Positions 52,875 to 62,420 of a stretch of 64,000 nt of DNA are shown here, piece by piece. How positions within the stretch are numbered: position 1 is the stretch's first letter; each line of letters starts with the position of its first letter. The notes beneath the pieces were generated by a model, which saw nothing but the letters and a program-made list of their open reading frames with translations, had not been told where the DNA came from and did not search any database. The position numbers and the translations under genes were made by a program. Origin of the DNA: an uncultured Lachnospiraceae bacterium (GTDB lineage Bacteria; Bacillota; Clostridia; Lachnospirales; Lachnospiraceae); the NCBI GenBank assembly GCA_910577785.1, contig CAJTNT010000008.1, forward strand, positions 1-64,000, given 5' to 3'.

Positions 52875-53560
52875 GCAAAGTATTAATTATTGAAGACGAA
52901 GTGGCAATTGCCGACCTCGAAAAGGACTATCTGGAATTAAGCGGCTTTTCTGTAGAAATTGAGAATAATGGGAACCAAGGCCTGCTGCGAGCCCTGAAGG
53001 AAGATTTCGATATGTACATCCTGGATCTTATGCTGCCTGGCGTAGACGGCTTTGAAATCTGCAAGCAGATCCGGGAGAATAAAAATACGCCCATCCTGAT
53101 GGTATCTGCCAAAAAGGACGACATTGACAAGATCCGCGGTTTGGGGCTGGGCGCAGACGATTATATCACTAAGCCCTTCTCCCCCAGCGAGCTGGTCGCC
53201 CGGGTGAAAGCCCATCTCTCCCGTTATGAACGCCTCATCAACAGCAATGTGCAGGAGAATGACATCATTGAAATCCGCGGCCTGAAGATTGACAAAACCG
53301 CCCGCCGCGTATGGGTCAACGATGTGGAGAAGCAGTTCACCACCAAGGAATTTGACCTGCTGGCCTTCCTTGCCCAGAACCCGAACCGCGTCTTCTCCAA
53401 GGAAGAGCTGTTCAGTGAAATCTGGGATCTGGAATCCGTAGGGGATATTGCCACCGTTACGGTGCATATCAAGAAGATCCGTGAAAAAATCGAATACAAC
53501 ACCACCAAGCCGCAGTATATTGAGACTATCTGGGGCGTTGGCTATCGGTTTAAAGTATAA
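52871..53560 (+). CDS. OmpR/PhoB-family response regulator
   Basis: The product has 229 residues from TTG 52871 (TTGA overlaps the kinase stop; AGGAGG upstream). The receiver domain has acidic pocket EDE, phospho-acceptor Asp in YILDLMLPGVDGFEI and Lys in YITKPFSP. The C-terminal winged helix (RRVWVNDVEKQFTTKEFDLL, VTVHIKKIREKIE, ETIWGVGYRFKV) binds DNA. It should act with the adjacent kinase. Target genes are unknown. Confidence 0.95.
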   Translation: MSKVLIIEDEVAIADLEKDYLELSGFSVEIENNGNQGLLRALKEDFDMYILDLMLPGVDGFEICKQIRENKNTPILMVSAKKDDIDKIRGLGLGADDYITKPFSPSELVARVKAHLSRYERLINSNVQENDIIEIRGLKIDKTARRVWVNDVEKQFTTKEFDLLAFLAQNPNRVFSKEELFSEIWDLESVGDIATVTVHIKKIREKIEYNTTKPQYIETIWGVGYRFKV

Positions 53561-53607
53561 TCCGAAGTTCCTATTCCTTTAACCGTAAATCAGGAATATC
53601 TTTTATA

Positions 53608-53633
53608 AAGGCAGGGATCTGTATCCCTGCCTT
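53608..53633. terminator. Hairpin between convergent regulator genes
   Basis: AAGGCAGGGAT-CTGT-ATCCCTGCCTT, an 11-base perfect stem with a 4-base loop, ends both the OmpR-type operon and the AraC-type operon. T-runs are short. Confidence 0.75.
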
Positions 53634-53712
53634 ATTGCAGCATCCTCTTACCTTGGCCTTCTTCCGGAAAAGGCAGCTCTTTCGTAAAATAACATCCCTC
53701 TTTTCTGCTCCC

Positions 53713-54486
53713 TTACAAATGCTTCCTGTACTTACTCGGCGAGATCCCTGTACTTTTCTTAAACACTTTTGTAAAATAATAATAATCCTTATACCCCACC
53801 ATCTCCGCAACCTGTTCCACAGAAAGCCTCTCGTCTGCCAGCAGTTCTTTGGCCTTCTGTATGCGTTTCGACGTTAAATACTTGGTAAATGACATCCCCT
53901 GCATTTCCTTAAGTTTGACGCTTAAGCGGCTTTCACTGATATGGTATTTCTTTGCCAGCCCCTGTAGCGTTATCTCTTCCTGATAGGATTCCTGAATCTC
54001 CATAACAATCTGCTGCATAACGCTAATTATTTCCTCGGACTCCCTCCCCTCTCCCTTGCTCTCCTGGCAATCTCTTCCTTCCCAACTTCCTCCTTCTGCT
54101 TCCCCACCCTTCGCTTCCCACCGCCTTATTATTTTCCCCAAAGCCTCCTGCAGCCTTTCTGGCTCCACCGGCTTGAGCAGATAATCCTTTGCCCCATACC
54201 GCAGCGCCGCCTGGGCATAGGAGAACTCGGCATAGCCGCTCAGTATAATCACATCCACATCCAGCCCCTTTTCCTGGACTTGCTGCAGCAGCTGCACTCC
54301 GCTCAGCCCTGGCATCCGTATATCCGTAATCAATATCTGCGGCCTTTTCTCTTCCAATTCCTGCAGCGCCACAATCCCATTCTCTGCCTCCCCCACAACC
54401 CGCAAAGGCAGCTGCGACCTGGCAATCAGCTTTTTCAGGCCAATCAGTTCCCATGTCTCATCATCCGCCAAAACAATGTCATACAT
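53713..54486 (-). CDS. YesN-type AraC response regulator
   Basis: The product has 257 residues. The receiver (VLADDETWELIGLKKLI, phospho-acceptor in ILITDIRMPGLSG, YLLKPVEPE) is followed by a low-complexity Gly/Glu linker (about 125-150) and an AraC two-helix-turn-helix domain (YHISESRLSVKLKEMQGMSF, VAEMVGYKDYYYFTKVFKKS). The gene starts 2 bases after the kinase stop. It should activate sugar-related genes with the kinase. Confidence 0.93.
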   Translation of the reverse strand: MYDIVLADDETWELIGLKKLIARSQLPLRVVGEAENGIVALQELEEKRPQILITDIRMPGLSGVQLLQQVQEKGLDVDVIILSGYAEFSYAQAALRYGAKDYLLKPVEPERLQEALGKIIRRWEAKGGEAEGGSWEGRDCQESKGEGRESEEIISVMQQIVMEIQESYQEEITLQGLAKKYHISESRLSVKLKEMQGMSFTKYLTSKRIQKAKELLADERLSVEQVAEMVGYKDYYYFTKVFKKSTGISPSKYRKHL

Positions 54487-54488
54487 CG

Positions 54489-56288
54489 CTAAACTATTTC
54501 CTCCTCTACCCTGTCTGGTATCATCATCGTAATCCTCGTTCCCCTTCCCTCCTCACTCTCTATCTGAAAAAAGGCTTTTTCCCCATAAAAAAGCCTCAGA
54601 CGCTGACAGATATTCGCCATCCCGATCCCCCTCTGGCGGCTGCTTCCTTCTGCCTCTGGATTCCCATCCCCTTTGCCCTGGTGATGGTTCTCCTGGCATT
54701 TCTTCTGAATGCAGGCCTCCCTCATGCTGCCTATCTGTGTACGCAAGGCGCTCAGTTTCTCTTTCTCAATGCCGCATCCATCGTCTTCGATGACAAACCG
54801 CAGATACCCTTTGCCCTCCATCCGCACAGAAGCTTTTACGCTGCCTCCTTCAATCTTCTGCTCCAGGCCATGGAAGACAGCGTTCTCAATCAAAGGCTGC
54901 AGCAACAGCTTAATCACCGGCTTCTGCCGCGCTTCCCCATCCGTTTCTGTAAGCACATGGATCCTCCCACGGAACCGATGCTCAATAATATTGGCATATT
55001 CCTGGATATAATTCAACTCCTCTTCCACCATTACAATATTCCCCTCCCTTACCGCAAAGCGGAATACCTTCGCCAATGCCAAGGTAATCTCCGCAATTTC
55101 ATCTTCGTCATGGTACAGCGCCATCGCCCGGATGCAGTCTAAGGTATTATATAGGAAATGAGGATTGATCTGGTTGCGGTATGCAGAAATCTGCAGCTGC
55201 TTTTCGGCTGCCTCCATCTGATACGTACGTTCCCGTGCATCCTGGATTAACATATTCTTTTCCTCAATGCTGTCCAGCATCTGGTTCAGGCTGTTTTCCA
55301 CGCGCCCAATCTCATCCTCCCTGCGTACGCTAATCCTGTCCCTAGGTTCTGAGGCAACATGTTTGACGAAGCAATCCATTTCCCGGATTGGCACCAGCAG
55401 ACGCCAATAACAGAAGGCAACCATTAAAAACATCAGGCATAACGCCAGAAGATATGCCCCCGTATGGAACCCTACCAGCCCGTCTTCTCCCCCATATAGT
55501 TCCCTTGTGGGAATCCTGCTGACAATCTGCCATCCGCCCATCGGCAGCCCAAGGCTGGCCGCCTGATATTCTGAGGAGGATTCCTTCCATCCTTTTCCTA
55601 TCTTCTCCATATCAGGGCTCCCCTGCGCCGCCAAGACCCTGTCATTTCGATCCAGCAGGTAAATCTGCGTATGCTCTGTGGCCTGCGCCCCCTCCAGAAT
55701 CCCCATAAATTTATCCGGTTTCATAATCAGGACACACATCCCTATCTGCTGCCCATAAAGCTGGCTGTTCAGGTCAAATATCGGAAAATAAATCGCGTAA
55801 TAGGGAACATTCGAATCGGAAAAAGAAAACAGGCTGCTGTATTCTAACTCGCTTTTTATCTCCCGGATAACCCCCATGCGTTCCACTTCCTGCGTCCCCT
55901 TCCCCATACTGGCAATCAGATCCATCTCCCTGCCATATAGATAAATTCCGGCAATATTCTGTTCCAGCAGGATAGTATTGGAAAATACAGTATTGACGTC
56001 TTCGATAGAAATCGCGCGTTCCACAGGATCCTGAAAAAAATAGCTATAAATCGTCGGAGAATATGCCGTCACTGTCGCAATCTGCGTCATCAGCTGGTGA
56101 TACTCCTCCATCTTCCCCTCTATCTGCGCCATCAGCTGTTGGTTGGTATTCCATATATTCTCCCGCCAGGATTTCTGCATCTGCCAGCTGCTGTACACAA
56201 ACGCCAGGAAAAGAACCAGCATCAGTATTGCCCCCATCAGGGAAAGCTGACGGAAAACACTCTGTTTCCTCTTTTTCTTCCCTCGCAT
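54489..56288 (-). CDS. YesM-type sensor histidine kinase
   Basis: The product has 599 residues from ATG 56288, with AAAGGAG upstream. Membrane segments lie near 15-32 and 275-297, flanking a Cache-like outer domain. Then HAMP (about 298-350), a His_kinase region with the His in QINPHFLYNTLDCIRAM, and an ATPase end (EDDGCGI; RGIGMANICQRLRLFYG). An Asn/Gly-rich insert (GKGDGNPEAEGSS) precedes the G2 box. It probably senses a glycan bound by the lipoprotein encoded just upstream. Confidence 0.93.
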   Translation of the reverse strand: MRGKKKRKQSVFRQLSLMGAILMLVLFLAFVYSSWQMQKSWRENIWNTNQQLMAQIEGKMEEYHQLMTQIATVTAYSPTIYSYFFQDPVERAISIEDVNTVFSNTILLEQNIAGIYLYGREMDLIASMGKGTQEVERMGVIREIKSELEYSSLFSFSDSNVPYYAIYFPIFDLNSQLYGQQIGMCVLIMKPDKFMGILEGAQATEHTQIYLLDRNDRVLAAQGSPDMEKIGKGWKESSSEYQAASLGLPMGGWQIVSRIPTRELYGGEDGLVGFHTGAYLLALCLMFLMVAFCYWRLLVPIREMDCFVKHVASEPRDRISVRREDEIGRVENSLNQMLDSIEEKNMLIQDARERTYQMEAAEKQLQISAYRNQINPHFLYNTLDCIRAMALYHDEDEIAEITLALAKVFRFAVREGNIVMVEEELNYIQEYANIIEHRFRGRIHVLTETDGEARQKPVIKLLLQPLIENAVFHGLEQKIEGGSVKASVRMEGKGYLRFVIEDDGCGIEKEKLSALRTQIGSMREACIQKKCQENHHQGKGDGNPEAEGSSRQRGIGMANICQRLRLFYGEKAFFQIESEEGRGTRITMMIPDRVEEEIV

Positions 56289-56382
56289 ACCTGCTCCTTT
56301 CCTCTCCGCTGCTCCTAAATCATAGCCATCTGCTTTCTCCTGCCTATTCCTGCGGGTTCCCCCTTGCCCTCAGCAACATTTT

Positions 56383-58071
56383 CTAGTAATTCACTTTTTG
56401 GATCCTACTTCCCTGTTCCCGGCAATTTTTCTGATAGGCCTCATTCTTTTTACTGTCCAGCGCACCGATGCCCAATTCCTGCAGCCCCTGCAGCATGTCC
56501 TGATATTTTTCCTCAAACTGTGCGGCATCCTCTGCCAGTATAATCTTTGCCACCTGTGAAGCCTTATATTCTGTAATTCTGGATTCCAACGCTTTGGCCT
56601 CCTCATCCAGAGAAAAATTTAGCAGAGAATTGTTATACTTGTGGGTTTCCTTTGCCTTCCCATAAGTAACCCGGATTTTCTGGTCGGCCTCTTCCCTGCT
56701 CCCTTCCTCATAAGGTGCAATTACATGGCGCTGCCAAGCTGTATTGGCAAACATCCACCAGACGCCAATCCCAGTTTTGCCAGAATTTCTCTCTACTTCC
56801 TTCCAGCTATCTTTGCACTGGACAAGGCCGTCCTCCCATTCGTAATACATACCCTCCTCCCCATAGTTCCATAGCAGCATCCCCTCGTTGCTGGTCATAT
56901 AATCCAGCCACTTCGCCAGTTCCTGCGGATGCTCGCAGGACTTAGAGAAAAAAGTGTTAATCCAACCCAAAGAAGCTGTTTCCTCCTTGCCATAGACAGG
57001 ACGCTTGCCCTTTTCCGAAAGGATTGGACCAGAAGTTACCCATTCCTCAGGATCCACGTCAATATTCGCCGTATTCCCGACAAAGCACAGCACCTTCCCC
57101 TCTTTCAGCAAATCCCGCAGCTCTGCATTTGACAGCGTCAGCATTTCTGGCTGCAGGTACCCGCATGTTATCACTTGATTTAAGAACCACAGGGCATCCT
57201 TCATTTCCGGCTGCAAGAAAAAATCAATATATGTCCCGTCCTCTGTTACCGACTCTGCGCCAAAGGTATCCCGAAGGAAAATTAAGGTAGAATCCTGGTA
57301 ATTCTGCCCATCCAGCAGAAGTGGGATAAAATCTCCTGCTTCCAAAGCCTTTTCCCATGCCTGCAGCACCTGCGTCTCTGTTTTTAGCGCCTCTGTCTTG
57401 AGGCCGAGTTTATCCAGCAGCTGTTTATTCCAGATAATCCCATTGTTATATCCATAATCTACCATATCTTGATAGCACTGGGAACTGGGCGGCCATATCT
57501 TGGTCACATCCCCGCAGTACAGATGGGAGGGATAAGCATACCAGCCGCCGTCCCTCTGCGCCAGCCCTTCCTTCACGTCCTGCGGGAAATCCTTACGCAA
57601 ATGGGAATCCGGAAGGTATTGCTCCAACAGTTCCTCCAGGCTCCAGACCTTTCCCGAAGAGACAAGCTGGCTGATGGTCGTCTTGTCCGTTACGGAAATG
57701 ACATCGGGCAGCTCGCCGTTCGCAAGCATCAGGCGCAGATGGCTGTTGGCGTCCTGCGGCGGAACATTGGTATCTACTACCACATTGGTCTTCTGCGTAA
57801 TCTTGCCTGTAATCGTGTCTTCCTCTGTCTCCCATTTCGGCGGAACCCAAAAATCCACATCGCAGAAAAGGGAAATATGGACATACTCTTTTGCGCCTTC
57901 CTCTATAGCGCCATCCGCACACCCACAAAGCAACAGCGCAACAGCAAAAATACTTAACAGCCATTTTTTCGCTGACAGCTCCCCTCTCCTATTTCCTGTC
58001 TTACCGCATAATATTACTTTTCTGCCTGACAGGCTCCCTTGCTTGTTTATCCTCTGGTATTTATCTAACAT
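56383..58071 (-). CDS. Solute-binding lipoprotein of sugar ABC type
   Basis: The product has 562 residues from ATG 58071 (GGAAGG 8 bases upstream). The lipobox LLLCGC is near residue 56, so the leader is unusually long; a start closer to SAKKWLLSIF is possible, but only CTG is near. The mature part resembles family 1 solute-binding proteins (LMLANGELPDVISV, WNKQLLDKLGL, KWLDYMTSNEG). It lies first in an operon with a YesM/YesN pair but no ABC permease is in the window, so it may be part of a sensing unit or share a permease elsewhere. Confidence 0.85.
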   Translation of the reverse strand: MLDKYQRINKQGSLSGRKVILCGKTGNRRGELSAKKWLLSIFAVALLLCGCADGAIEEGAKEYVHISLFCDVDFWVPPKWETEEDTITGKITQKTNVVVDTNVPPQDANSHLRLMLANGELPDVISVTDKTTISQLVSSGKVWSLEELLEQYLPDSHLRKDFPQDVKEGLAQRDGGWYAYPSHLYCGDVTKIWPPSSQCYQDMVDYGYNNGIIWNKQLLDKLGLKTEALKTETQVLQAWEKALEAGDFIPLLLDGQNYQDSTLIFLRDTFGAESVTEDGTYIDFFLQPEMKDALWFLNQVITCGYLQPEMLTLSNAELRDLLKEGKVLCFVGNTANIDVDPEEWVTSGPILSEKGKRPVYGKEETASLGWINTFFSKSCEHPQELAKWLDYMTSNEGMLLWNYGEEGMYYEWEDGLVQCKDSWKEVERNSGKTGIGVWWMFANTAWQRHVIAPYEEGSREEADQKIRVTYGKAKETHKYNNSLLNFSLDEEAKALESRITEYKASQVAKIILAEDAAQFEEKYQDMLQGLQELGIGALDSKKNEAYQKNCREQGSRIQKVNY

Positions 58072-58277
58072 TTTATCGTCCTTCCCATTTCCCGCCCATA
58101 GAGTGTTGCCTCCGCCATTTCCGCATCCCCGCAGAGACACTCTTTTGTTCCTCTGCTGAACGGCGCAAAATGCTTCTCTTTGCTATCCATATATAACTAT
58201 AGTAACGCATCTTACCATGCATTTCAACGAATATTTCCTAAGCAACTCGCGCGGCCGCCCTTTTCCCTAAAATCTTG

Positions 58278-58323
58278 CAAAAACAAACAGCAGTATGCAA
58301 GGATTCATTTCCCCGCATACTGC
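58278..58323 (-). terminator. Terminator after the glycosidase pseudogene
   Basis: On the minus strand GCAGTATGC pairs with GCATACTGC and is followed by TGTTTGTTTTT, 17 bases past the BIG2-region stop. The rest of the 58072-58339 gap shows no gene. Confidence 0.8.
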
Positions 58324-58339
58324 CGCTCTTATTATTTTA

Positions 58340-59560
58340 TTACTTTACCGTAATCTTAATCTTCGCTTTCTTGCCATTAAACGTCTTGACCGTAATGACT
58401 GCCGTCCCCTTCTTGAGGCCTTTTACCTTACCGGAAGAAGATACGGTTGCCACTTTCTTGTTGCTGGTCGAATACGTCATCTTGTAGCTTGCCGTATTTT
58501 TGGGCAATTTCGCCTTGATCTGGTAAGTTTTCCCTCTCTTCACGGTCGCCTTCCTGGCATTCAGGGAGACTTTGCTTGGCGCAGCCTTAACGGTAATGGT
58601 GCAGGCAGCTTTTTTGCCGTCTGCCGTAGCTGTGATTTTAGCCGTGCCTTTCTTCTTGGCCGTCACGACGCCCTTCGAATTAACCGTAGCAACACTGGAT
58701 TTGCTGGTGGTCCATTTTACCTTACGGTTTGTGGCGTTGGAGGGCTTTACAGTGGCTTTCAGGGTAAACTTCTCTTTTACACCTAAAGTTGTTTTCTTCA
58801 GGCTTAAGGTTACGCTCTTAACGGCAATTTTATTTGATTTTACGGTTACTTTGCATACAGCCGTTTGGCCATTTATGGTGCTTACGGTTATATTGGCTGT
58901 GCCGGCTGCTTTTGCGGTTACGGTACCATTCTGGCTTACTAGTCCAGATAGTCCCATCCTTTGTCCAAATCGGTAGAAATCATCGGCTGGTAGCCTGGCT
59001 GCGGAAGATCGTCTACAAAGAGATACCAGCGGTTATCATTGCTGTGATCTTTAAAGACGGCCGGGCCTTCGACAGAGCCAAATCGGGACTGGCCGATATT
59101 GCTCTGTACCCTTGTCCAGTTTGTCCCCTGCTTCCACCATTGCTTGTCTGTGGTGACTTCCATAATAATCTGCTCATCATGGCTCTTAGTGATATGATAG
59201 GTCTTGTTGCCATTTTGCGCAATCGTGGTGTCAATCCATCCATTTGTGCCGCCATCCAAGAATACGCCGCCATACTATGCAGCCGCCTTCGTGCCGTCCA
59301 CATACAGAATCGTCTCGGCCTCCGTCAGCACCACATCCACATGGCTCCAGTCCGTCCCTGTCACGGCGGCAGCGCTAGCCGGGCGGCTGCCATTGTTGTT
59401 GTAACGCTCAATGGTCGTGCTGCCCCCTTTTATCAATGCGCCAATGAGCGAGAATTAGGCCGAACTGTAAATCGTACCCCCTCCCGCTTTATCGGCAGCA
59501 GCATTACCTTGTATCGGCAGCGTCAGCAACCCTAACTGTTTATGTAAGCGGGGAAACGTG
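58340..59560 (-). pseudogene. Decayed secreted GH43-type glycosidase with LamG and BIG2 domains
   Basis: Reading leftwards: a signal-peptide remnant (QLGLLTLPIQGNAAA, no start codon); then TAA near 59450; a LamG-like piece (TGTDWSHVDVVLTEAETILY, VDGTKAA); TAG near 59270; a GH43-like piece (IDTTIAQNGNKTYHITKSHD, SVEGPAVFKDH, DDLPQPGYQPMISTDLDKGW). A frame change near 58940 leads to BIG2 repeats (one partial, two complete: KWTTSKSSVATVNSKGV, STSNKKVATVSSSGKV) ending at 58340. Intact relatives are far larger, cell-surface arabinan- or xylan-cutting enzymes. The 205-codon BIG2 frame (58340-58957) might still be expressed but lacks a leader. Confidence 0.75.
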
Positions 59561-59580
59561 GCCAAAGAGCCGCGATGGAG

Positions 59581-60333
59581 CTATTTCATTTCCATCATAG
59601 CCTGCGCGACGGCGAAATCAACCTCCCCGTCAATATCCACGGAATGCCCCTGCTCCATAATATAGGCATAACATTGATGCTTATAGATATTGCGAGCCGA
59701 GAATAAATGCTGTGTCTTTAATATATAAATCGCCCCATTTTCACGGTAATACGTAGGCAGGCTCTGCCTTGGGAGAAATGCCAGCGATTCGTCCTCAAAA
59801 TTTTCCATGGACAGATCCTCTGGCAGCGTATTGCTCCAAAGAGGGGAATGTTCCATCTCGCACACAGACGATACCATATTTGCCTGCTTCTCCATGAACA
59901 GCCCAAACGCACCCACAATATCCTCTGCCGTCCGCAGCGGGGACGTAGGCTGCAGCACGGTAACCGTCCCAAATTCCTCCCCTCGTTTCCTGTATTCTTC
60001 CAGCACAAAACGCACGGCGTCCCATGTGGATGCTGTATCCGAAGATGTCTGCGCATCCCGCAGGAACGGCACGTCTGCCCCATAATTCCTGGCAATTTCC
60101 GCATACCTCTCCGCATCCGTAGACACATGGATCCGCTGGAACATACCTGACTGCTGTGCCACTTCGATCGAATATGCCAATAACGGCTTCCCGCATAATT
60201 CCTTAATATTTTTATCTTTCAGGCCCTTCGAGCCGCTCCTGGCTGGGATAATCGCAAGATTCCTTCCCTCCCCCTGCCCGCCCATGCGCTCTGCTTCCAT
60301 AAATTTTCCATCCTTCACTGCAAATACCTCCAT
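59581..60333 (-). CDS. neuA: CMP-N-acylneuraminate-type cytidylyltransferase
   Basis: The product has 250 residues from ATG 60333. Other starts are ATG 60300, or TTG about 27 codons in, which has GGGAGGGAAGG before LAIIPARSGSKGL, the usual family start. The nucleotide-binding block IIPARSGSKGLKDKNIKEL and VLQPTSPLRT are typical of NeuA/PseF/LegF enzymes, which activate sialic-like acids with CTP. No neuB or transferase partner is nearby. It could serve flagellin or surface glycosylation. The exact sugar is unknown. Confidence 0.85.
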   Translation of the reverse strand: MEVFAVKDGKFMEAERMGGQGEGRNLAIIPARSGSKGLKDKNIKELCGKPLLAYSIEVAQQSGMFQRIHVSTDAERYAEIARNYGADVPFLRDAQTSSDTASTWDAVRFVLEEYRKRGEEFGTVTVLQPTSPLRTAEDIVGAFGLFMEKQANMVSSVCEMEHSPLWSNTLPEDLSMENFEDESLAFLPRQSLPTYYRENGAIYILKTQHLFSARNIYKHQCYAYIMEQGHSVDIDGEVDFAVAQAMMEMK

Positions 60334-60518
60334 CGTTTCCTACAACATTCCCTGCCAATTCCTCCATAAGACACTACAACGTTCACTGCAAATCTTTTTA
60401 TAAAACCCCTATGCCCTATCATCACGATTTGTTGCATTTTGTTTCATCATACAATATCTTCTACGCTATTTCAAGATTTAAAATCCGCAAAGTCCCCTAA
60501 CTTTATGCCCAAAACCAA

Positions 60519-60547
60519 TTGAAATCACTGGCATTTTGTGTTAGCAT
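60519..60547 (+). promoter_or_regulatory. Candidate promoter of the Wadjet operon
   Basis: TTGAAA (60519-60524), a 17-base spacer and TAGCAT (60542-60547) lie 48 bases before jetA. The rest of the 60334-60594 gap shows nothing else. Confidence 0.5.
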
Positions 60548-60594
60548 GGCCTTGGACAGACTCAACCAGAAAATCTTGTGAGCGAGGAAACCAA

Positions 60595-62070
60595 ATGCAG
60601 ATTACAGAGCAGCTACGGAAGCCGGTGAAGGAGGTAAATTATCTGAATGTAGAGAATACAGACAGATACCGCCCCATACTTCGGTTCTTTTATTTAAAAT
60701 ATGAACGGATGAAATACTGGCTCTACCAGGAGGACGTCTACGAAGCCCTGCGGGAAGATCCCTATTTCGCCCACTACACCATAGAACAGTGCCAGCAGGA
60801 TCTGGCAACGCTGGCAGGCTGGGGCAACCTGGTAACGATCCAGGATTCCAAGAACGTCCGCACACTGGAAGAATTTAAGAACCGCAGATACCAGTACCAA
60901 TTGTCCGAATATACGGTTGAGATTGAGCGTATGGTGATACGCCTAGAGAACTTGCTGGTGGAGGGCGCCTCCCTGGAACCCTCCCTGCTGGAGCGCATGA
61001 AAGAAGCGCTGGCCAGGCTCCCGCAGATGGCAGACGCCCCCATCGGCCAGGCCTATGGCTGGTGGCAGGGGCTGGAGAATGACTTCGTACGCCTCAACCA
61101 GAATTACCAGGACTATATGCGCGCCCTCAACAGCGCACGAGCCGAAGAACTGATGCGCACCCAAGAATTCCTGGTCTTTAAGGACCATCTGATTGAATAT
61201 CTCCGCACGTTTGTCAAAGCATTGCAGCAGAATGCCTCAATGATCGAAGCAACGATCCGCAATGCAGATTCCGCACAGATCGAGCAGATCCTGGAGAAAA
61301 TTGTCGAATACGAAATGAATATCCCGCGCATTGACGCCCAGCCGGAGCACACTGCCATCCGCGAGCGCATGCATGGGAAATGGCTCAGCATAGAGGAATG
61401 GTTTGTAACGAAAGGAACCCAGGAAGCGGAGGCCTCCAAAGTATTTGATGCCACCAACGAAATCATCCGCAAAATCACACGCTATGCCACCCGGCTAAGC
61501 GAAATGAGCAACCTGGGCGCAAACCGAAGGGAAGAATATTTTAAAGTTGCCGAGATGTTTGGCAAATGCCAGCAAATCCATGAGGCGCACCGCCTGGCCG
61601 CCTGTGTATTTGGCATAGAAAGCCCGCTGCACCTAAAGGGAGACATGCCCCGGGCAACTGACAGCATCCACAGCAGTATCTATGAGGAAGATCCCTGCAT
61701 CATAAAGCTTGCGCCAAGGACGCGCACCTACCATGAGAAAGCCAACCGTCCCCAGATTGCAGACCAGTCCCAGGAACAGGCGCGCATCCGCCAGGAACTG
61801 CTGGAACGCCTGCAGCGGGAACGCGCCTTGCTGGACAGCTATATCCAGGACAGCCGCCTGGACTTTGCTGCCTTGCCGACCATTGAGCCGCAGATACGGG
61901 ATACCTTCCTGCTCTGGCTGTCGAAAGCCTTAGAAAATGAGCACCAACGGGGCAAAACCGAAGACGGGAGGACGTACCACCTGGAAGGCAGCTGGGAGGA
62001 AACCTGCATCTTGCACTGCACTGACGGGACGTTCCAGATGCCGGCATTTGTTATCTGTTTTGAAGATTAA
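60595..62070 (+). CDS. jetA: Wadjet type I JetA (TIGR02677/DUF2397)
   Basis: The product has 491 residues from ATG 60595, with GCGAGG 7 bases upstream. It matches the DUF2397/TIGR02677 pattern: a winged-helix start (VNYLNVENTDRYRPILRFFY, REDPYFAHYTIEQCQQDLAT) and a long helical middle (about 130-290). It is the kleisin-like subunit that links SMC-like JetC dimers. Wadjet complexes extrude loops on circular plasmids and cut them. jetB and jetC follow. Confidence 0.9.
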   Translation: MQITEQLRKPVKEVNYLNVENTDRYRPILRFFYLKYERMKYWLYQEDVYEALREDPYFAHYTIEQCQQDLATLAGWGNLVTIQDSKNVRTLEEFKNRRYQYQLSEYTVEIERMVIRLENLLVEGASLEPSLLERMKEALARLPQMADAPIGQAYGWWQGLENDFVRLNQNYQDYMRALNSARAEELMRTQEFLVFKDHLIEYLRTFVKALQQNASMIEATIRNADSAQIEQILEKIVEYEMNIPRIDAQPEHTAIRERMHGKWLSIEEWFVTKGTQEAEASKVFDATNEIIRKITRYATRLSEMSNLGANRREEYFKVAEMFGKCQQIHEAHRLAACVFGIESPLHLKGDMPRATDSIHSSIYEEDPCIIKLAPRTRTYHEKANRPQIADQSQEQARIRQELLERLQRERALLDSYIQDSRLDFAALPTIEPQIRDTFLLWLSKALENEHQRGKTEDGRTYHLEGSWEETCILHCTDGTFQMPAFVICFED

Positions 62071-62420
62071 TGCCAAGGGGATCATCGTTTTATGGGTATT
62101 TATACTTGGCAAACGGACGCTGCTTTGGGCAAACCAGCTGAAATTGGCCACGCAAAAAAATCTATGGCTATGAATACTTTTTATTTTCTAGAAAAGGCAC
62201 GGTGCACAGCGGGCTATGTAACTGATTTTTGAGTGGCGCTCCCGGAGAAAAAGAAAAGCAATATAAAAAGTTATTTCTTGACAGTTCCTTAGTACTGCTA
62301 TGTCGCGATCGGAACGAGAGCGCGTTTCTGTTGCGGCCTCCCACCTTCCGCAGCGACCCGTTTAGCCACTATGCATCTACGCTATCAATATTAATCTTAA
62401 TAAAAGAAAGGCCACAACCA
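62071..62420. other. Intergenic gap inside the Wadjet operon, with repeats
   Basis: A 350-base gap separates jetA from the jetB start. It holds half of palindromic element D (62266-62288) and a copy of repeat C (62288-62355: CTTAGTACTGCTATGTCGCG, GAGCGCGTTTCTG). The reading frame is open from 62229, but the N-terminal 64 codons would come from these repeats, so they are not taken as coding. Confidence 0.6.

Noticed and set aside
54453..55142. A 229-codon plus-strand frame across the YesM/YesN boundary
   Set aside because: It is the antisense of two well-supported genes and is Pro/His-rich with no family match.
59265..59275. TAG in the glycosidase pseudogene as a recoded codon
   Set aside because: There is also a TAA and a frameshift in the same gene, and no other sign of recoding in the window.
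62229..62420. A 64-codon N-terminal extension of jetB
   Set aside because: The bases are repeats C and D found elsewhere in non-coding DNA; the downstream TTG has a ribosome site and gives the family's usual length.
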